A DNA stretch of 64,000 nucleotides from Bacteroidota bacterium (GCA_003250395.1 QKGM01000001.1:1-64000); one strand, 5' to 3'; numbered from the stretch's first letter, positions 24,929-33,559 are shown. Numbers and translations: made by a program. Notes: generated by a model not told the origin, from the sequence alone.

Positions 24929-26713
24929 TCAGCCTTCAATCTCCAAATCCAGTTGAGTCCTCAGTTCATTTAGCGCAGGATTGATCCCGGCCATGAGGTT
25001 GTATTTCTCCATCGGGGTATACACCTTTGCTTTTTCTACCGAGGGGTTCACAACAACCTGAATACTGAGAACATTGTTGTTAAGGCGTTGACGCAGGATG
25101 GCATAAAGATCCGGCCGTTTTTCAATCAGTGCCTCCTCCATCATTTTGTTTTCTACACGTTGTTCGATAACAAAATCTTCTTTGAGTACCGGTTTATAGT
25201 TGCTGATAGCAAGATAATAAACAACCGGATCGTGTGGTGTAGCGGCGACAATTTCATTCCATACCGATTCGAGTAGCTCCTGAGAGAAATTGTTGCGGAG
25301 TTCTGGTATTGTCGCGGCAGGTTCCTCTACCGTCGATTCTTTGATGGCTCCGATTCCTTTTATGCTGAAACCGAAAGCCGGCCCCCCCGACTGTTTTACC
25401 GTTGAAGCAGGTATGGCTGATTCGGCTTTTGGTTGTACGGGTGTAGATTGTACAGTAGCAGAAGGCACAGATGCCGGTGGGGGTGAAGTGACGGGAGGAG
25501 CAGGTACGGCTGCTTTTGGTGGCGGTGACTGTTTGGGTTTTTCTGCCACAGCTGTTGTCCCGTTTTGAGATTGCTGGTTCGGTGCCGGCAAAGGTTGTGC
25601 TGCCAGAGGAGGAGTTGATCCGGCTACAAGACGGCTCATTTTCAACAGGGCAATCTCTATATGCAACCGTTTACTATTTGAAATCCGGTAATCGATATCG
25701 CAACGGTTAGCTATATCCAGCGCCTGTAGCAGGAATTGAAGGTTACACCGTGCCGCTTGTGCAGCGAATTGCTGCCGGATACTCGTTGCCGCTTCAATTA
25801 GTTTTACCGTATCCGGATTAAGTGATAGCATCAGTTGGCGCAGGTGATCCGACAGCCCGTTTATAAAATGCTGTCCATCGAAACCGTTTTCTACCACTTG
25901 ATTAAACAACAGGATGATACCCGACGAATCGCCGGCCAGTAACAGGTCAATAGCCCTGAAATAATAATCATGATCGAGTACATTCAGGCTTTCTATCACC
26001 TTCTGATAGGTAAGGTGCTGACCGGTATAACTAACCAGCTGGTCGAAGATAGAGAGGGAATCCCGCATACCGCCATCGGCTTTACGGGCAATGATATGCA
26101 GGGCATCGGGTTCTGCCTCAATTCCTTCCTGTGAAGCAACCCACATCAGGTGATGTACAATGTCTTCTACAGTTATTCGCTTAAAATCGTACGCCTGACA
26201 ACGCGATAGAATTGTTGGCAGAATCTTGTGTTTCTCGGTGGTGGCCAGTATGAATTTGGCATATGAGGGTGGTTCTTCCAGTGTTTTCAGAAAAGCATTG
26301 AAAGCCTGCGCCGAGAGCATATGTACCTCGTCGATGATATATACCTTGTAACGACCTGCCTGTGGTGGTATTCTTACCTGCTCGATAAGACTCCTCATTG
26401 AATCGACAGAATTATTTGAAGCAGCGTCGAGTTCATAGATGTTAAAAGAGGCACTGTTGTTGAAAGCCTTGCATGATTCACAAACATTACATGCTTCCGT
26501 TTCATTTGTGAGGTTCTGGCAGTTGATGGTTTTCGCGAGAATTCGGGCACAGGTTGTTTTGCCTACACCCCGGGGACCGGTGAACAGAAACGCCTGGGCA
26601 ATGTGGTTCCTGCTGATGGCGTTTTTGAGGGTAGAGGTGATAGAGGGCTGTCCGACAACACTGTTGAATGTTGCCGGGCGGTATTTTCGGGCTGAAACAA
26701 CGAAATTTTCCAT
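24929..26713 (-). CDS. dnaX: DNA polymerase III subunits gamma/tau
   Basis: The 594-residue clamp-loader ATPase begins MENFVVSARKYRP, the normal DnaX start. An in-frame ATG at 26788 lies upstream of the promoter core at 26740-26747 and would add an unrelated tail. AAA+ motifs are present: Walker A GPRGVGKTT, the zinc module CQNLTNETEACNVCESC, DEVHMLS (Walker B), the sensor segment LATTEKHKI and SRCQAYDFKRI. A Pro/Ala/Thr-rich linker (about residues 370-450) joins the C-terminal tau-type domain. Role: loading the sliding clamp and organising the replisome. Confidence 0.95.
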   Translation of the reverse strand: MENFVVSARKYRPATFNSVVGQPSITSTLKNAISRNHIAQAFLFTGPRGVGKTTCARILAKTINCQNLTNETEACNVCESCKAFNNSASFNIYELDAASNNSVDSMRSLIEQVRIPPQAGRYKVYIIDEVHMLSAQAFNAFLKTLEEPPSYAKFILATTEKHKILPTILSRCQAYDFKRITVEDIVHHLMWVASQEGIEAEPDALHIIARKADGGMRDSLSIFDQLVSYTGQHLTYQKVIESLNVLDHDYYFRAIDLLLAGDSSGIILLFNQVVENGFDGQHFINGLSDHLRQLMLSLNPDTVKLIEAATSIRQQFAAQAARCNLQFLLQALDIANRCDIDYRISNSKRLHIEIALLKMSRLVAGSTPPLAAQPLPAPNQQSQNGTTAVAEKPKQSPPPKAAVPAPPVTSPPPASVPSATVQSTPVQPKAESAIPASTVKQSGGPAFGFSIKGIGAIKESTVEEPAATIPELRNNFSQELLESVWNEIVAATPHDPVVYYLAISNYKPVLKEDFVIEQRVENKMMEEALIEKRPDLYAILRQRLNNNVLSIQVVVNPSVEKAKVYTPMEKYNLMAGINPALNELRTQLDLEIEG

Positions 26714-26739
26714 ACGGTGACGCTTTTCGATAGAGTGGT

Positions 26740-26747
26740 CAAAAATA
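26740..26747 (-). promoter_or_regulatory. Promoter -7 element for dnaX
   Basis: On the minus strand the sequence reads TATTTTTG, fitting TAnnTTTG, 27 bases before the dnaX ATG at 26713. It excludes the upstream in-frame start. Confidence 0.45.
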
Positions 26748-26877
26748 CAAAAGATTTCGGGGTGGGGGACGACCGATTTGCCTTTCACCTCATCGCCGGT
26801 TAATTCCTTACTTGTTGAACTGCTTTGAAGACGTTTACCAGATTTATGCTAATTTAGCGTAATCAAAAAGCATAAGC

Positions 26878-27618
26878 ATGAATGTCATTGAACATACGGG
26901 TAGCTATGTATTACTGATGCGACAGGTGCTTACGCGCCCTGACCGCCACTCGCTGTTTCTGCGGCAGTTGATAAACGAGATTCATAAAGTTGGGTTTGAT
27001 TCCCTGGGCATTGTCGCCATTATCTCCGTTTTCATGGGGATGGTGGTAACGATTCAAACGGCCTATAATATCGACAGCCCGCTGATTCCGCTTTCAATGG
27101 TTGGTTTTACCGCGCGGCAGTCGGTAATACTTGAGTTCTCACCCACCATCATCAGTCTGATACTCGCGGGAAAAGTAGGAAGCAGCATCGCTTCGGAGAT
27201 AGGGACGATGAGGGTAACCGAACAAATTGATGCCCTCGAGGTGATGGGAATCAATTCTGCCAATTTTCTTATTCTGCCAAAGGTGATCGCTGCCATGCTG
27301 TTTAATCCTGTCCTCATTATCTTCAGCATAGGGCTTAGTCTTTTGGGTGGCTACTTTGTTGCTCTGTTCACATCGCTGTTCACCCCTGGTGATTATGTAA
27401 CCGGCCTGCGGTTTTCGTTCGAAGGGTTTACCGTGTTTTATGCGTTGATTAAAACGGTGGTCTTTGCTTTTCTTATCACAACGGTTTCGGCCTACCAGGG
27501 CTACATCATCAAGGGCGGGGCTCTCGAGGTTGGACGGTCAAGTACGACTGCCGTAGTCAGAAGCAGTATCCTCATTATTCTATTTAACCTGATCTTAACC
27601 CAATTGTTACTTACATGA
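26878..27618 (+). CDS. mlaE: MlaE-family ABC transporter permease
   Basis: A 246-residue membrane protein with five to six hydrophobic segments. Family landmarks are GMVVTIQTAY, the EFSPTIISLILAGKVGSSIASEIGTMRVTEQIDALEVMG stretch (conserved cytoplasmic loop contacting the ATPase) and the C-terminal GGALEVGRSSTTAVVRSSI. MlaE with MlaF moves phospholipids between the membranes to keep outer-membrane asymmetry. Its TGA overlaps the next ATG (ATGA at 27615-27618), so permease and ATPase are translationally coupled. No MlaD-type gene follows; in Bacteroidota the MCE subunit may be elsewhere. The gene is divergent from dnaX. Confidence 0.92.
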   Translation: MNVIEHTGSYVLLMRQVLTRPDRHSLFLRQLINEIHKVGFDSLGIVAIISVFMGMVVTIQTAYNIDSPLIPLSMVGFTARQSVILEFSPTIISLILAGKVGSSIASEIGTMRVTEQIDALEVMGINSANFLILPKVIAAMLFNPVLIIFSIGLSLLGGYFVALFTSLFTPGDYVTGLRFSFEGFTVFYALIKTVVFAFLITTVSAYQGYIIKGGALEVGRSSTTAVVRSSILIILFNLILTQLLLT

Positions 27619-28364
27619 TAAAAGCCGATAGCATCGTCAAGCAGTTTGCCGGCCGTATTGTTCTTGATCATGTTTCGGTTGCTTTTGAACCGGGAAGAAC
27701 AAACCTGATCATAGGCAGAAGCGGCTCAGGAAAAACAGTTCTCATGAAATGCCTTGTTGGATTGCTTGAGGTGGATGAGGGGGAAATTTATTACAACAAC
27801 AGGCTTTTTTCAAAGATGACAGCCGTTGAGCGGCGCCCTGTAAGGCAGGAGCTCGGTATGCTCTTCCAGGGAGGTGCCTTGTTCGATTCAATGAATGTTG
27901 TGGAAAACGTGATGTTCCCACTCAACATGTACACCAATGATTCGAGGGCTGATAAACAAAAACGGGTCGATTTCTGCCTCGAACGCGTTAACCTGAGCCA
28001 GGCTGCCAGGCTGATGCCTTCAGAGTTAAGTGGCGGCATGGTGAAACGGGTTGCCATTGCCCGTGCTATTTCGCTGAACCCCCGATACCTCTTCTGCGAT
28101 GAGCCCAATTCAGGACTTGATCCCCAGACCGCTACGCTTATCGATAACCTGATCCTTGAAATAACCCGCGAATCCAATATCACCACTGTCATTAATACCC
28201 ACGACATGAATTCTGTACTTCAGATTGGCGACCATGTACACTTTATTCATGAAGGAAAACTGTGGTGGCAGGGTGATAAAACAAATATCCTCGACACTGA
28301 AAATTCTGAGCTTAACCAATTCCTGTTTTCTACAGAACTTACCAGGCGACTTAAAAAGAACTGA
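27615..28364 (+). CDS. mlaF: MlaF-family ABC transporter ATPase
   Basis: A 249-residue ABC ATPase with Walker A GRSGSGKT, a Q-loop (LGMLFQGGALFDSM), the signature LSGGMVKRVAIARAI, Walker B LFCDEPNSGLDP and the H-loop NTHDMNS. The Q-loop context and the signature with GGM rather than GGQ are typical of MlaF/Ttg2A. It partners the overlapping MlaE permease in retrograde or anterograde phospholipid transport. The CvpA-family gene starts 3 bases later. Confidence 0.92.
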   Translation: MIKADSIVKQFAGRIVLDHVSVAFEPGRTNLIIGRSGSGKTVLMKCLVGLLEVDEGEIYYNNRLFSKMTAVERRPVRQELGMLFQGGALFDSMNVVENVMFPLNMYTNDSRADKQKRVDFCLERVNLSQAARLMPSELSGGMVKRVAIARAISLNPRYLFCDEPNSGLDPQTATLIDNLILEITRESNITTVINTHDMNSVLQIGDHVHFIHEGKLWWQGDKTNILDTENSELNQFLFSTELTRRLKKN

Positions 28365-28367
28365 CAG

Positions 28368-28928
28368 ATGAATTATTTCGATATTGGTGCAGGTATTATC
28401 ATCCTGTGGTCGGCATGGAAGGGATTTTCTTCCGGTTTTATTGTTTCTGTTCTATCCCTGGCAGGCCTTATAGCCGGTGTGTATGTGGCGCTTTATTTTT
28501 CAGGTTTTGCCCGCGATTTGCTTGCCGACAACTTTAACCTGAACGGTATGTACCTCAAGACGGCCGCGTTTGCTGTTACCTTTCTGGGCGTGGTCATCGC
28601 AATACATCTTGTAGCCCGGGTGCTCGAGAAAGTTTTAACTGCTGCAGCTCTTGGCCCGGCAAACAAGATGGCGGGAGCTGCCTTTGGTATTTTTAAAGGG
28701 GCATTGATCGTCAGCGTGATCCTCATGGTCATCAACACGTTTTCTTCCCCTGGCTGGATGAATGATGAGGTCTATCAGGATTCCGTGATCTGTATGCCTT
28801 CTTCCAGGGTCGCCCCCTGGTTTATCAGCCTCGTGAAGGATGAAGACCTGATCCGCTTTATCCCGTCGGTTCCCGATGACGATAAGGAAGAGAAACCCGC
28901 TGAACCTCAGCAAAACAGTACTGATTAA
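28368..28928 (+). CDS. CvpA family membrane protein
   Basis: A 186-residue protein with four hydrophobic segments in the first 130 residues. The opening (FDIGAGIIILWSAWKGFSSGFIVSVLSLAGLIAGVYVALYF) is the CvpA/colicin V production-protein signature. GPANKMAGAAFGIFKGALIVSVIL is the second conserved hairpin. The C-terminus is acidic and polar. Such proteins are linked to envelope integrity and colicin V production in E. coli, with no agreed molecular role. Its 3-base spacing behind mlaF suggests a shared role in the envelope. Confidence 0.85.
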   Translation: MNYFDIGAGIIILWSAWKGFSSGFIVSVLSLAGLIAGVYVALYFSGFARDLLADNFNLNGMYLKTAAFAVTFLGVVIAIHLVARVLEKVLTAAALGPANKMAGAAFGIFKGALIVSVILMVINTFSSPGWMNDEVYQDSVICMPSSRVAPWFISLVKDEDLIRFIPSVPDDDKEEKPAEPQQNSTD

Positions 28929-29129
28929 AAAGGAGCCGGTTCGCGGCAGCGATAACCCCAAACCGATACTTAACCAGGCAGAAGGCAAGAACAGCTTCCC
29001 CGGGTTAACAGTCCGCTATAACCGGGCATTCCGCCCATCCGGCATCTCACCTGCGCACGCTATGGCTGCACTACCGGTATCCGGTGTGTCTTTCTTGTTT
29101 CTTCAATACAACGGAAAGGAACAACCTCT

Positions 29130-29579
29130 TTACAGGTTATCCTCGGCATACCATTCTGCAAACGATGAGGGCGTTTCCCTCAACAGCATGTGGTGAAGCG
29201 TTACACCCCCGGGAAGTTCGGCTCTTAGTACCCGGGCAAAATCGACCAGGAAACCTTCACTCGATGGCTGCCAGGGGACGATCAATACCTTCCCGAACAG
29301 ATCTGAGTTATGTTCGGGAACCAGGTGCCTGCTCTCTTCGCTGAGCACCAGCGCATGATCATAACGGTCAACGATCAGCCGGCTGACCAACTGCTTAAGG
29401 TCACCAAAGTCCATAACCATCCCCATTTTCGGGGAAGAGGGATCGGCTATCGGCTCCCCTTTGATGGTCACCTGCAATTCGTACGAATGTCCGTGAATGT
29501 GTTTACACAGCCCGTCATAGCCTGCAAGCGCGTGCGCCGTCTCGAATTTGAATATCTTGGTAATCCGTATCATCGACAT
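29130..29579 (-). CDS. queD: 6-carboxytetrahydropterin synthase QueD family
   Basis: A 149-residue member of the 6-pyruvoyl-tetrahydropterin synthase fold. Zinc ligands are visible as FETAHAL and the HIHGHSYEL pair. The preceding Cys (GYDGLCKHIHGH) is the catalytic cysteine position, and DFGDLKQLV plus the late DHALVL segment supply the remaining conserved residues. QueD turns dihydroneopterin triphosphate into carboxytetrahydropterin on the way to queuosine. It starts 2 bases after the nuclease stop, so it is the third gene of a three-gene operon. No other queuosine gene is nearby. Confidence 0.88.
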   Translation of the reverse strand: MSMIRITKIFKFETAHALAGYDGLCKHIHGHSYELQVTIKGEPIADPSSPKMGMVMDFGDLKQLVSRLIVDRYDHALVLSEESRHLVPEHNSDLFGKVLIVPWQPSSEGFLVDFARVLRAELPGGVTLHHMLLRETPSSFAEWYAEDNL

Positions 29580-29581
29580 GG

Positions 29582-30658
29582 TTATTGATTCTTTATCAGT
29601 TTCCCGTGATAAACGCCATCACCGGCAGCGACTTCAATCAGGTAGAGCCCTTGTTTCAGGCTGCTTACATCCACGTCCACCTCATCCTCGTTGCTGAAAT
29701 CCTGGTGAAGCACAACCTGGCCGTTGATGGTGAACAGCGTGATCTGGAGTGTAGCCTGTTCAGCAGGTAGGGTGACTTCAACCGTGTTAACACAAGGGTT
29801 CGGGGCAACCGATACCCTGAGCCGTGAACGAATGGCTGTCGACGAAGCGGCATCTCCCCATATCTTCTCTACAAATTCGGGATGGTCAATGAAAGGATTC
29901 CTGTTGTTCTGGTACTGGTAAACGGCATTATTGCGGTCGATCTCTTTCTGGCTTACCGGATCACTCTCGTGCCACTCAACCAGCATTTTCCGGGCCCAGT
30001 CTCTCAGATCGGCTCCGTCAACCATACCATTGCTCTCCCAACCGGCATCCTCGGTGTAGTAACGCGTCGACATGTAGAAATAGGTCCGGGCGAAGTCACC
30101 TTTGTAAGCATCGATAGGTTCAAACACCACCTCCGAGTTTCCGGGATAAGTGTTGTTGCCCACCTTGCTCCCGTTGAGCGAAGTCCATGAGGCAGAGCCA
30201 ACTTCCCCGTAGGGATAATTGCTTCTTCTCCCATTCACGTAACCATCGGTAGGGTAGAGGTGAAAAAGGTCGGAGTACATGGGGCTGTTTTCGTTAAACC
30301 AGCTCTTGGGCCACGAATGTTCCCGGTTGTAACAGTCTCCCTCGCCGTTGTAATTGCCGCACTGGTCGCTTCCGAAGGTGTACTGGTAAGGGGGCGTGCC
30401 ACCCGGAACATCCGAGTACATATCCCATACCTTGCCATTGCTCTTCTTGTCAGTGTCGCTGAATGCTGACCATAACGCGCTATAGCTGATCGAATTATGT
30501 CCTTTAATGATGTTGTGCAGGGCACTCCTGAGCGATATCCCTGAAAGTCCTTCTGTGCCGTTGTAGTAGCCTGCCGGTTGTGAAAACGAGAACGAAATGG
30601 TGAAAAAGGTAAACAACACCAGCGCCTGTAAACGGCGGAAAATAAGTTTTGTGATCAT
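29582..30658 (-). CDS. Secreted endonuclease I family nuclease with T9SS domain
   Basis: The start at 30658 gives a signal peptide (MITKLIFRRLQALVLFTFF, ending SFSFSQ). The same frame extends a further 138 codons upstream, but that part overlaps a membrane-protein gene and is not plausible. The 358-residue product has the endonuclease I motifs NREHSWPKSW (His-metal catalytic site) and SDLFHLYPTDGYVNGRRSNYPYGE, and ends in a T9SS sorting domain from about 280 (VAPNPCVNTVEV, LKQGLYLIEV, GKLIKNQ). It should be secreted to degrade extracellular DNA or RNA for nutrient use. It sits 2 bases after the upstream membrane-protein stop. Confidence 0.88.
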   Translation of the reverse strand: MITKLIFRRLQALVLFTFFTISFSFSQPAGYYNGTEGLSGISLRSALHNIIKGHNSISYSALWSAFSDTDKKSNGKVWDMYSDVPGGTPPYQYTFGSDQCGNYNGEGDCYNREHSWPKSWFNENSPMYSDLFHLYPTDGYVNGRRSNYPYGEVGSASWTSLNGSKVGNNTYPGNSEVVFEPIDAYKGDFARTYFYMSTRYYTEDAGWESNGMVDGADLRDWARKMLVEWHESDPVSQKEIDRNNAVYQYQNNRNPFIDHPEFVEKIWGDAASSTAIRSRLRVSVAPNPCVNTVEVTLPAEQATLQITLFTINGQVVLHQDFSNEDEVDVDVSSLKQGLYLIEVAAGDGVYHGKLIKNQ

Positions 30659-30660
30659 AA

Positions 30661-31188
30661 TTAAATGAAAATATAATGTATAATGCTTACAATTACCAGA
30701 ACTACCCCTCCAAACACCACCGGACGGAACCGGTTGCTCAGGGGAAGCCTCCCTTTTGCCAGCTTCCTGCTTACTGTTTGCATAACAACCGACATCAGCC
30801 CAAGAACCACTGCCGCTGCCCAGAACGATTGACCCGAAATGCCCAGCGCGATACCCGACAGGAATGAATTCACCGACGAAACAAACATCAACTGTGTCCC
30901 GGCCGAAAGCCTGAAACTGGTATCTGCCGGAAGGGTAGTGGCTCCCTGCCAGATCATCTTTACCCCCACGAACATCAGGATCGAGAAATCGAGCAGTAAA
31001 AAGTTGCCGGGCGTTATAAAACCAATCAACCAGCCCGTGATACCCCCTACCCACATCGCTACAGTGCGCCACATCGCTTCACGCAACCGGTATCCGGCCG
31101 GGTATTTCCCTTCCTGAAAAAGAAACGAACTTCGCAGCAGGTCAAGCGATAGGGATAAGCAAACGAGGCAAAGAAACAAATAGTTCAA
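30661..31188 (-). CDS. MntP-like small membrane protein
   Basis: A hydrophobic protein of about 175 residues with six predicted membrane segments, resembling the MntP (DUF204) manganese exporter: SLSLDLLRSSF matches the first MSxDAFAxS motif, and SSVNSFLSGIALG matches the second, where MntP normally has Asp but this protein has Asn. The start is uncertain. An ATG at 31218 lies inside the promoter core (31208-31215), so a TTG start at 31188 (or 31194) is preferred. It heads an operon with the nuclease and queD, each 2 bases apart. Mn export is an inference weakened by the Asp-to-Asn change. Confidence 0.6.
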   Translation of the reverse strand: MNYLFLCLVCLSLSLDLLRSSFLFQEGKYPAGYRLREAMWRTVAMWVGGITGWLIGFITPGNFLLLDFSILMFVGVKMIWQGATTLPADTSFRLSAGTQLMFVSSVNSFLSGIALGISGQSFWAAAVVLGLMSVVMQTVSRKLAKGRLPLSNRFRPVVFGGVVLVIVSIIHYIFI

Positions 31189-31207
31189 GTTCAAATTTTT
31201 GAGTCTG

Positions 31208-31215
31208 CAAAAGTA
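31208..31215 (-). promoter_or_regulatory. Promoter -7 element of the MntP-like/nuclease/queD operon
   Basis: The minus strand reads TACTTTTG followed by C, a good TAnnTTTG core. Transcription would begin near 31201, giving an almost leaderless message if TTG at 31188-31194 is the start. Confidence 0.5.
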
Positions 31216-31218
31216 CAA

Positions 31219-31591
31219 ATATTCTCTCTCGGGCTGTTATCCCTGCATGAATCATTGCTAAACTTTCGGCACCTTATCTCCCCCCGCGCCCTCTGCAACG
31301 TGCTGCCGGTGCCCCTGTTTTGCTTTGCACACGATTGCGCCATCGCCTGTAAACGGTTGTTGCAGGGTGCCGTGGCTCCCTGAATGGTTAATATTTTGTA
31401 AAACCGGGCAAAATGTGACAAGTAGCACCTGTAAATAATGTGTCTGTAAATCAGTGTGTTATAAAATAACGAAATGTAAAATAAAGTTTTTTGCCCTCAT
31501 TTTGAAGTTAAATTTTTGATAATGAAACCAAAAGTGTCTGTTATTCATCTAAATCGTCTTATCTTTGCAGCGTCATTTGTTTTAACATTTT
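31219..31591. other. Intergenic region between divergent genes
   Basis: About 370 bases holding the promoters of the MntP-like operon (left edge) and of the pseudouridine synthase gene (right edge). Between them the first half is GC-rich and the second AT-rich. No open frame, repeat or RNA gene is evident. Confidence 0.5.
31560..31567 (+). promoter_or_regulatory. Promoter -7 element for the pseudouridine synthase gene
   Basis: TATCTTTG followed by C lies 24 bases before the ATG. A CTG at 31538-31540 stands at the -33 position with the usual 19-base spacing. Confidence 0.5.
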
Positions 31592-32944
31592 ATGGACAAC
31601 TACGAAAAACCAGGGTCGTCTGAGCAATCGGGAGGATTGCCGGGCCAAGAAAACTCCGACAACGGAGACGACAAAAAGCGCAGACCTCGAAAGAGGATAC
31701 CATTAAAACCTGAACTACAGCGAACAGCCTACGATGATCGATCTGCCAGACCGCGTATACCAGAACGCAGGTCAGATGATGATAACCCCAGGTACTCGCG
31801 TTCGGATGAATTCGGACCATCAGTGTATGAGCCCAGGAGGCCGTCATTACCTGAAAGAAGTCAAAACGATTACAGCGATCGTTACAACACCGATCGCCCT
31901 TACTCACCCCGCCAGTCGGGAGGCGACCGCCCTTATGGCGACCGCAGGCCGTCTGAACGCCCCTACGGCGATCGCAAACAGGCCGACAGGCCTTATGGCG
32001 ACCGTCGTCCTTCATCTCCCCGCCAGTCGGGGCAGGGTGGAGGTTACCGTCGCGACGACGGGTACCAGGGTGGATCCAGAAACGGAGGCTCCCGCCCCGG
32101 TTTCAGCGGAAAACCTAACCTCGTGAAAAGAGGCACCCAGACAGGAAATCCTGCCCGTAAACAACTTAAAACCCGCTCGTTCCAGGAAGACGACAGACGG
32201 CGTACCGAAGCCGGGTTCCCGCCCCAGATTGAGGGTGAAATCCGCCTTAACAAGTACATCTCCTATGCCGGTATCTGCTCACGACGTGAAGCCGATAAAC
32301 TGATCGAAGCCGGTGCCGTGAAAATAAACGGCGTGGTGGTTACAACCCTCGGAAGCCGTGTTCAACCCGGCGACCGTGTACAGTATGGAGATGAAACACT
32401 GGCCTTCGAAAAGAAATTCTACGTGTTGCTGAATAAACCCAAAGGGTATATCACCACCACCGAAGACCCCGGCCAGCGCAAAACCGTGATGCATCTCGTC
32501 GAATCGGCCTGCCGCGAACGTATTTACCCCGTGGGCCGTCTCGACCGCAATACCACCGGACTGCTCCTCTTCACCAACGACGGCCTGATGGCCAAAAAGC
32601 TGATGCACCCCTCGGGTACCATCCGCAAACTCTATCACGTGGTTCTCGATAAACCACTTACCCATGCCGATATCGATACCATCGCCAATGGTGTGAAGTT
32701 CGACGATGAGTCTGAAATGGTCGAAATCGACGATATAGCCTATGCCGCCGAAGACAAACACGAGATTGGCATTGCCATCCACTCGGGGCAGAACAGGGTG
32801 GTTCGCCGTATATTCGAGAAATTTGGCTACAAGGTGGTTAAACTCGACCGCGTTATGTATGCCGGCCTTACCAAGAAGAACCTGGGTCGTGGCCGCTGGC
32901 GCTACCTCTCCGAACAGGAAGTCAATTTCCTGAGGATGCTCTAA
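31592..32944 (+). CDS. RluB/RsuA-family pseudouridine synthase with long basic extension
   Basis: A 450-residue protein about 200 residues longer than typical RluB. Residues 1 to about 210 are low-complexity and rich in Arg, Gly, Pro, Asp and Tyr, with three RPYGDR repeats near 110-140. They are probably disordered and RNA-binding. An S4 domain follows (IRLNKYISYAGICSRREADKLI, about 212-270). The catalytic domain then shows LLNKPKGYITT, the GRLDRNTTGLLLFTNDG motif with the catalytic Asp, and GQNRVVRRIFEKFG. The family modifies 23S rRNA (RluB, U2605) or 16S rRNA. Similar extensions occur in other Bacteroidota. A terminator follows. Confidence 0.92.
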   Translation: MDNYEKPGSSEQSGGLPGQENSDNGDDKKRRPRKRIPLKPELQRTAYDDRSARPRIPERRSDDDNPRYSRSDEFGPSVYEPRRPSLPERSQNDYSDRYNTDRPYSPRQSGGDRPYGDRRPSERPYGDRKQADRPYGDRRPSSPRQSGQGGGYRRDDGYQGGSRNGGSRPGFSGKPNLVKRGTQTGNPARKQLKTRSFQEDDRRRTEAGFPPQIEGEIRLNKYISYAGICSRREADKLIEAGAVKINGVVVTTLGSRVQPGDRVQYGDETLAFEKKFYVLLNKPKGYITTTEDPGQRKTVMHLVESACRERIYPVGRLDRNTTGLLLFTNDGLMAKKLMHPSGTIRKLYHVVLDKPLTHADIDTIANGVKFDDESEMVEIDDIAYAAEDKHEIGIAIHSGQNRVVRRIFEKFGYKVVKLDRVMYAGLTKKNLGRGRWRYLSEQEVNFLRML

Positions 32945-32966
32945 GCCTTATACCCGCGCGATCGCT

Positions 32967-33004
32967 ATGCCCCGATGCAACTGGTTGCATCGGGGCATAT
33001 TTTT
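32967..33004 (+). terminator. Intrinsic terminator of the pseudouridine synthase gene
   Basis: A perfect 14-bp stem (32967-32980 with 32985-32998) closed by a CTGG tetraloop and followed by a T run, 22 bases after the stop. Confidence 0.88.
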
Positions 33005-33317
33005 TATCCCTCACCCCGGCGTGGCCACTCCCCCCGCTGAAGCCTCACCGTTGCAGGCCTTACCACGCGCCAACCGTTGCCCCGGGCGGTGTTGTGCCTG
33101 AGGCACCCCAATCACCCGGCCCATGGCTTCTCTCCCGGCTTGCGGTGAATAGCCCCCCGGCTGGCCGTGAAGCCCGTGTCCCCGTTCCAGCCCCGGCAAC
33201 CGGTGTGAAAGGTTACCGCCCCATTACCGGGGTTCATCAGCCGGGGTGATGCTTCCACGGTTTCTGAATTATAGACAGGTTTCCGGAATTTAAACACCTG
33301 CAGGAAGCGGTTTCCAC
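33005..33317. other. GC-rich intergenic island beside repeat copy 2
   Basis: About 250 bases of very GC-rich, C-tract-rich DNA (to about 33255) without a credible gene; the open frames seen are composition artefacts. It lies next to the 242-bp repeat, as does the island at 3040-3256. Relative to the repeat's own orientation it is on the other side, and I see no convincing alignment between the two islands. Confidence 0.5.
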
Positions 33318-33559
33318 CCCCTTTTTCAAAAATTTTCAGATTTTTTTAAAATTTTAGTGTGAGAAATTACACCAAACCCCTGTTTTTTAATCCCTTGTAC
33401 CCGTGTCGGTTATGCCTCTGAAATTTACCCGGGAGGCAGGAAAGAGGGACCAAACTCGGGTCAAATTCGGGTTTTTCCTATGAAAAGCCTATGTTTAGTG
33501 CATCTATGGAGTATTATATATATGTGTGTAATCTGAATATATATAATTTCCGGCACAAT
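33318..33559 (-). repeat. 242-bp dispersed repeat, copy 2 (inverted relative to 3261-3502)
   Basis: The reverse complement of this block matches 3261-3502 over its full length without gaps, with about 14 substitutions. The conserved half (from GGCAGGAAAGAGGG to the CCGGCACAAT end on the plus strand) is identical by eye. In this copy the terminal A/T dyad is partly broken. It lies in the convergent gap between the pseudouridine synthase gene and lutB, an intergenic location like that of copy 1. Confidence 0.85.

Noticed and set aside
26714-26788. Upstream start for dnaX
   Set aside because: It precedes the promoter core at 26740-26747, and the extra 25 residues are unlike any DnaX N-terminus.
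30659-31072. Long in-frame extension of the secreted nuclease
   Set aside because: It would bury the signal peptide and overlaps a membrane-protein gene in another frame that has a clear transporter pattern.
31900-32040. Short direct repeats that look array-like
   Set aside because: They encode the RPYGDR protein repeats in frame, with no constant spacers or cas genes, so not a CRISPR array.
3261-33559. A 30-kb composite mobile element bounded by the inverted repeats
   Set aside because: The interval holds core genes such as dxs, dnaX and mlaEF and no transposase or integrase, so a transposon is not supported; inversion remains possible.
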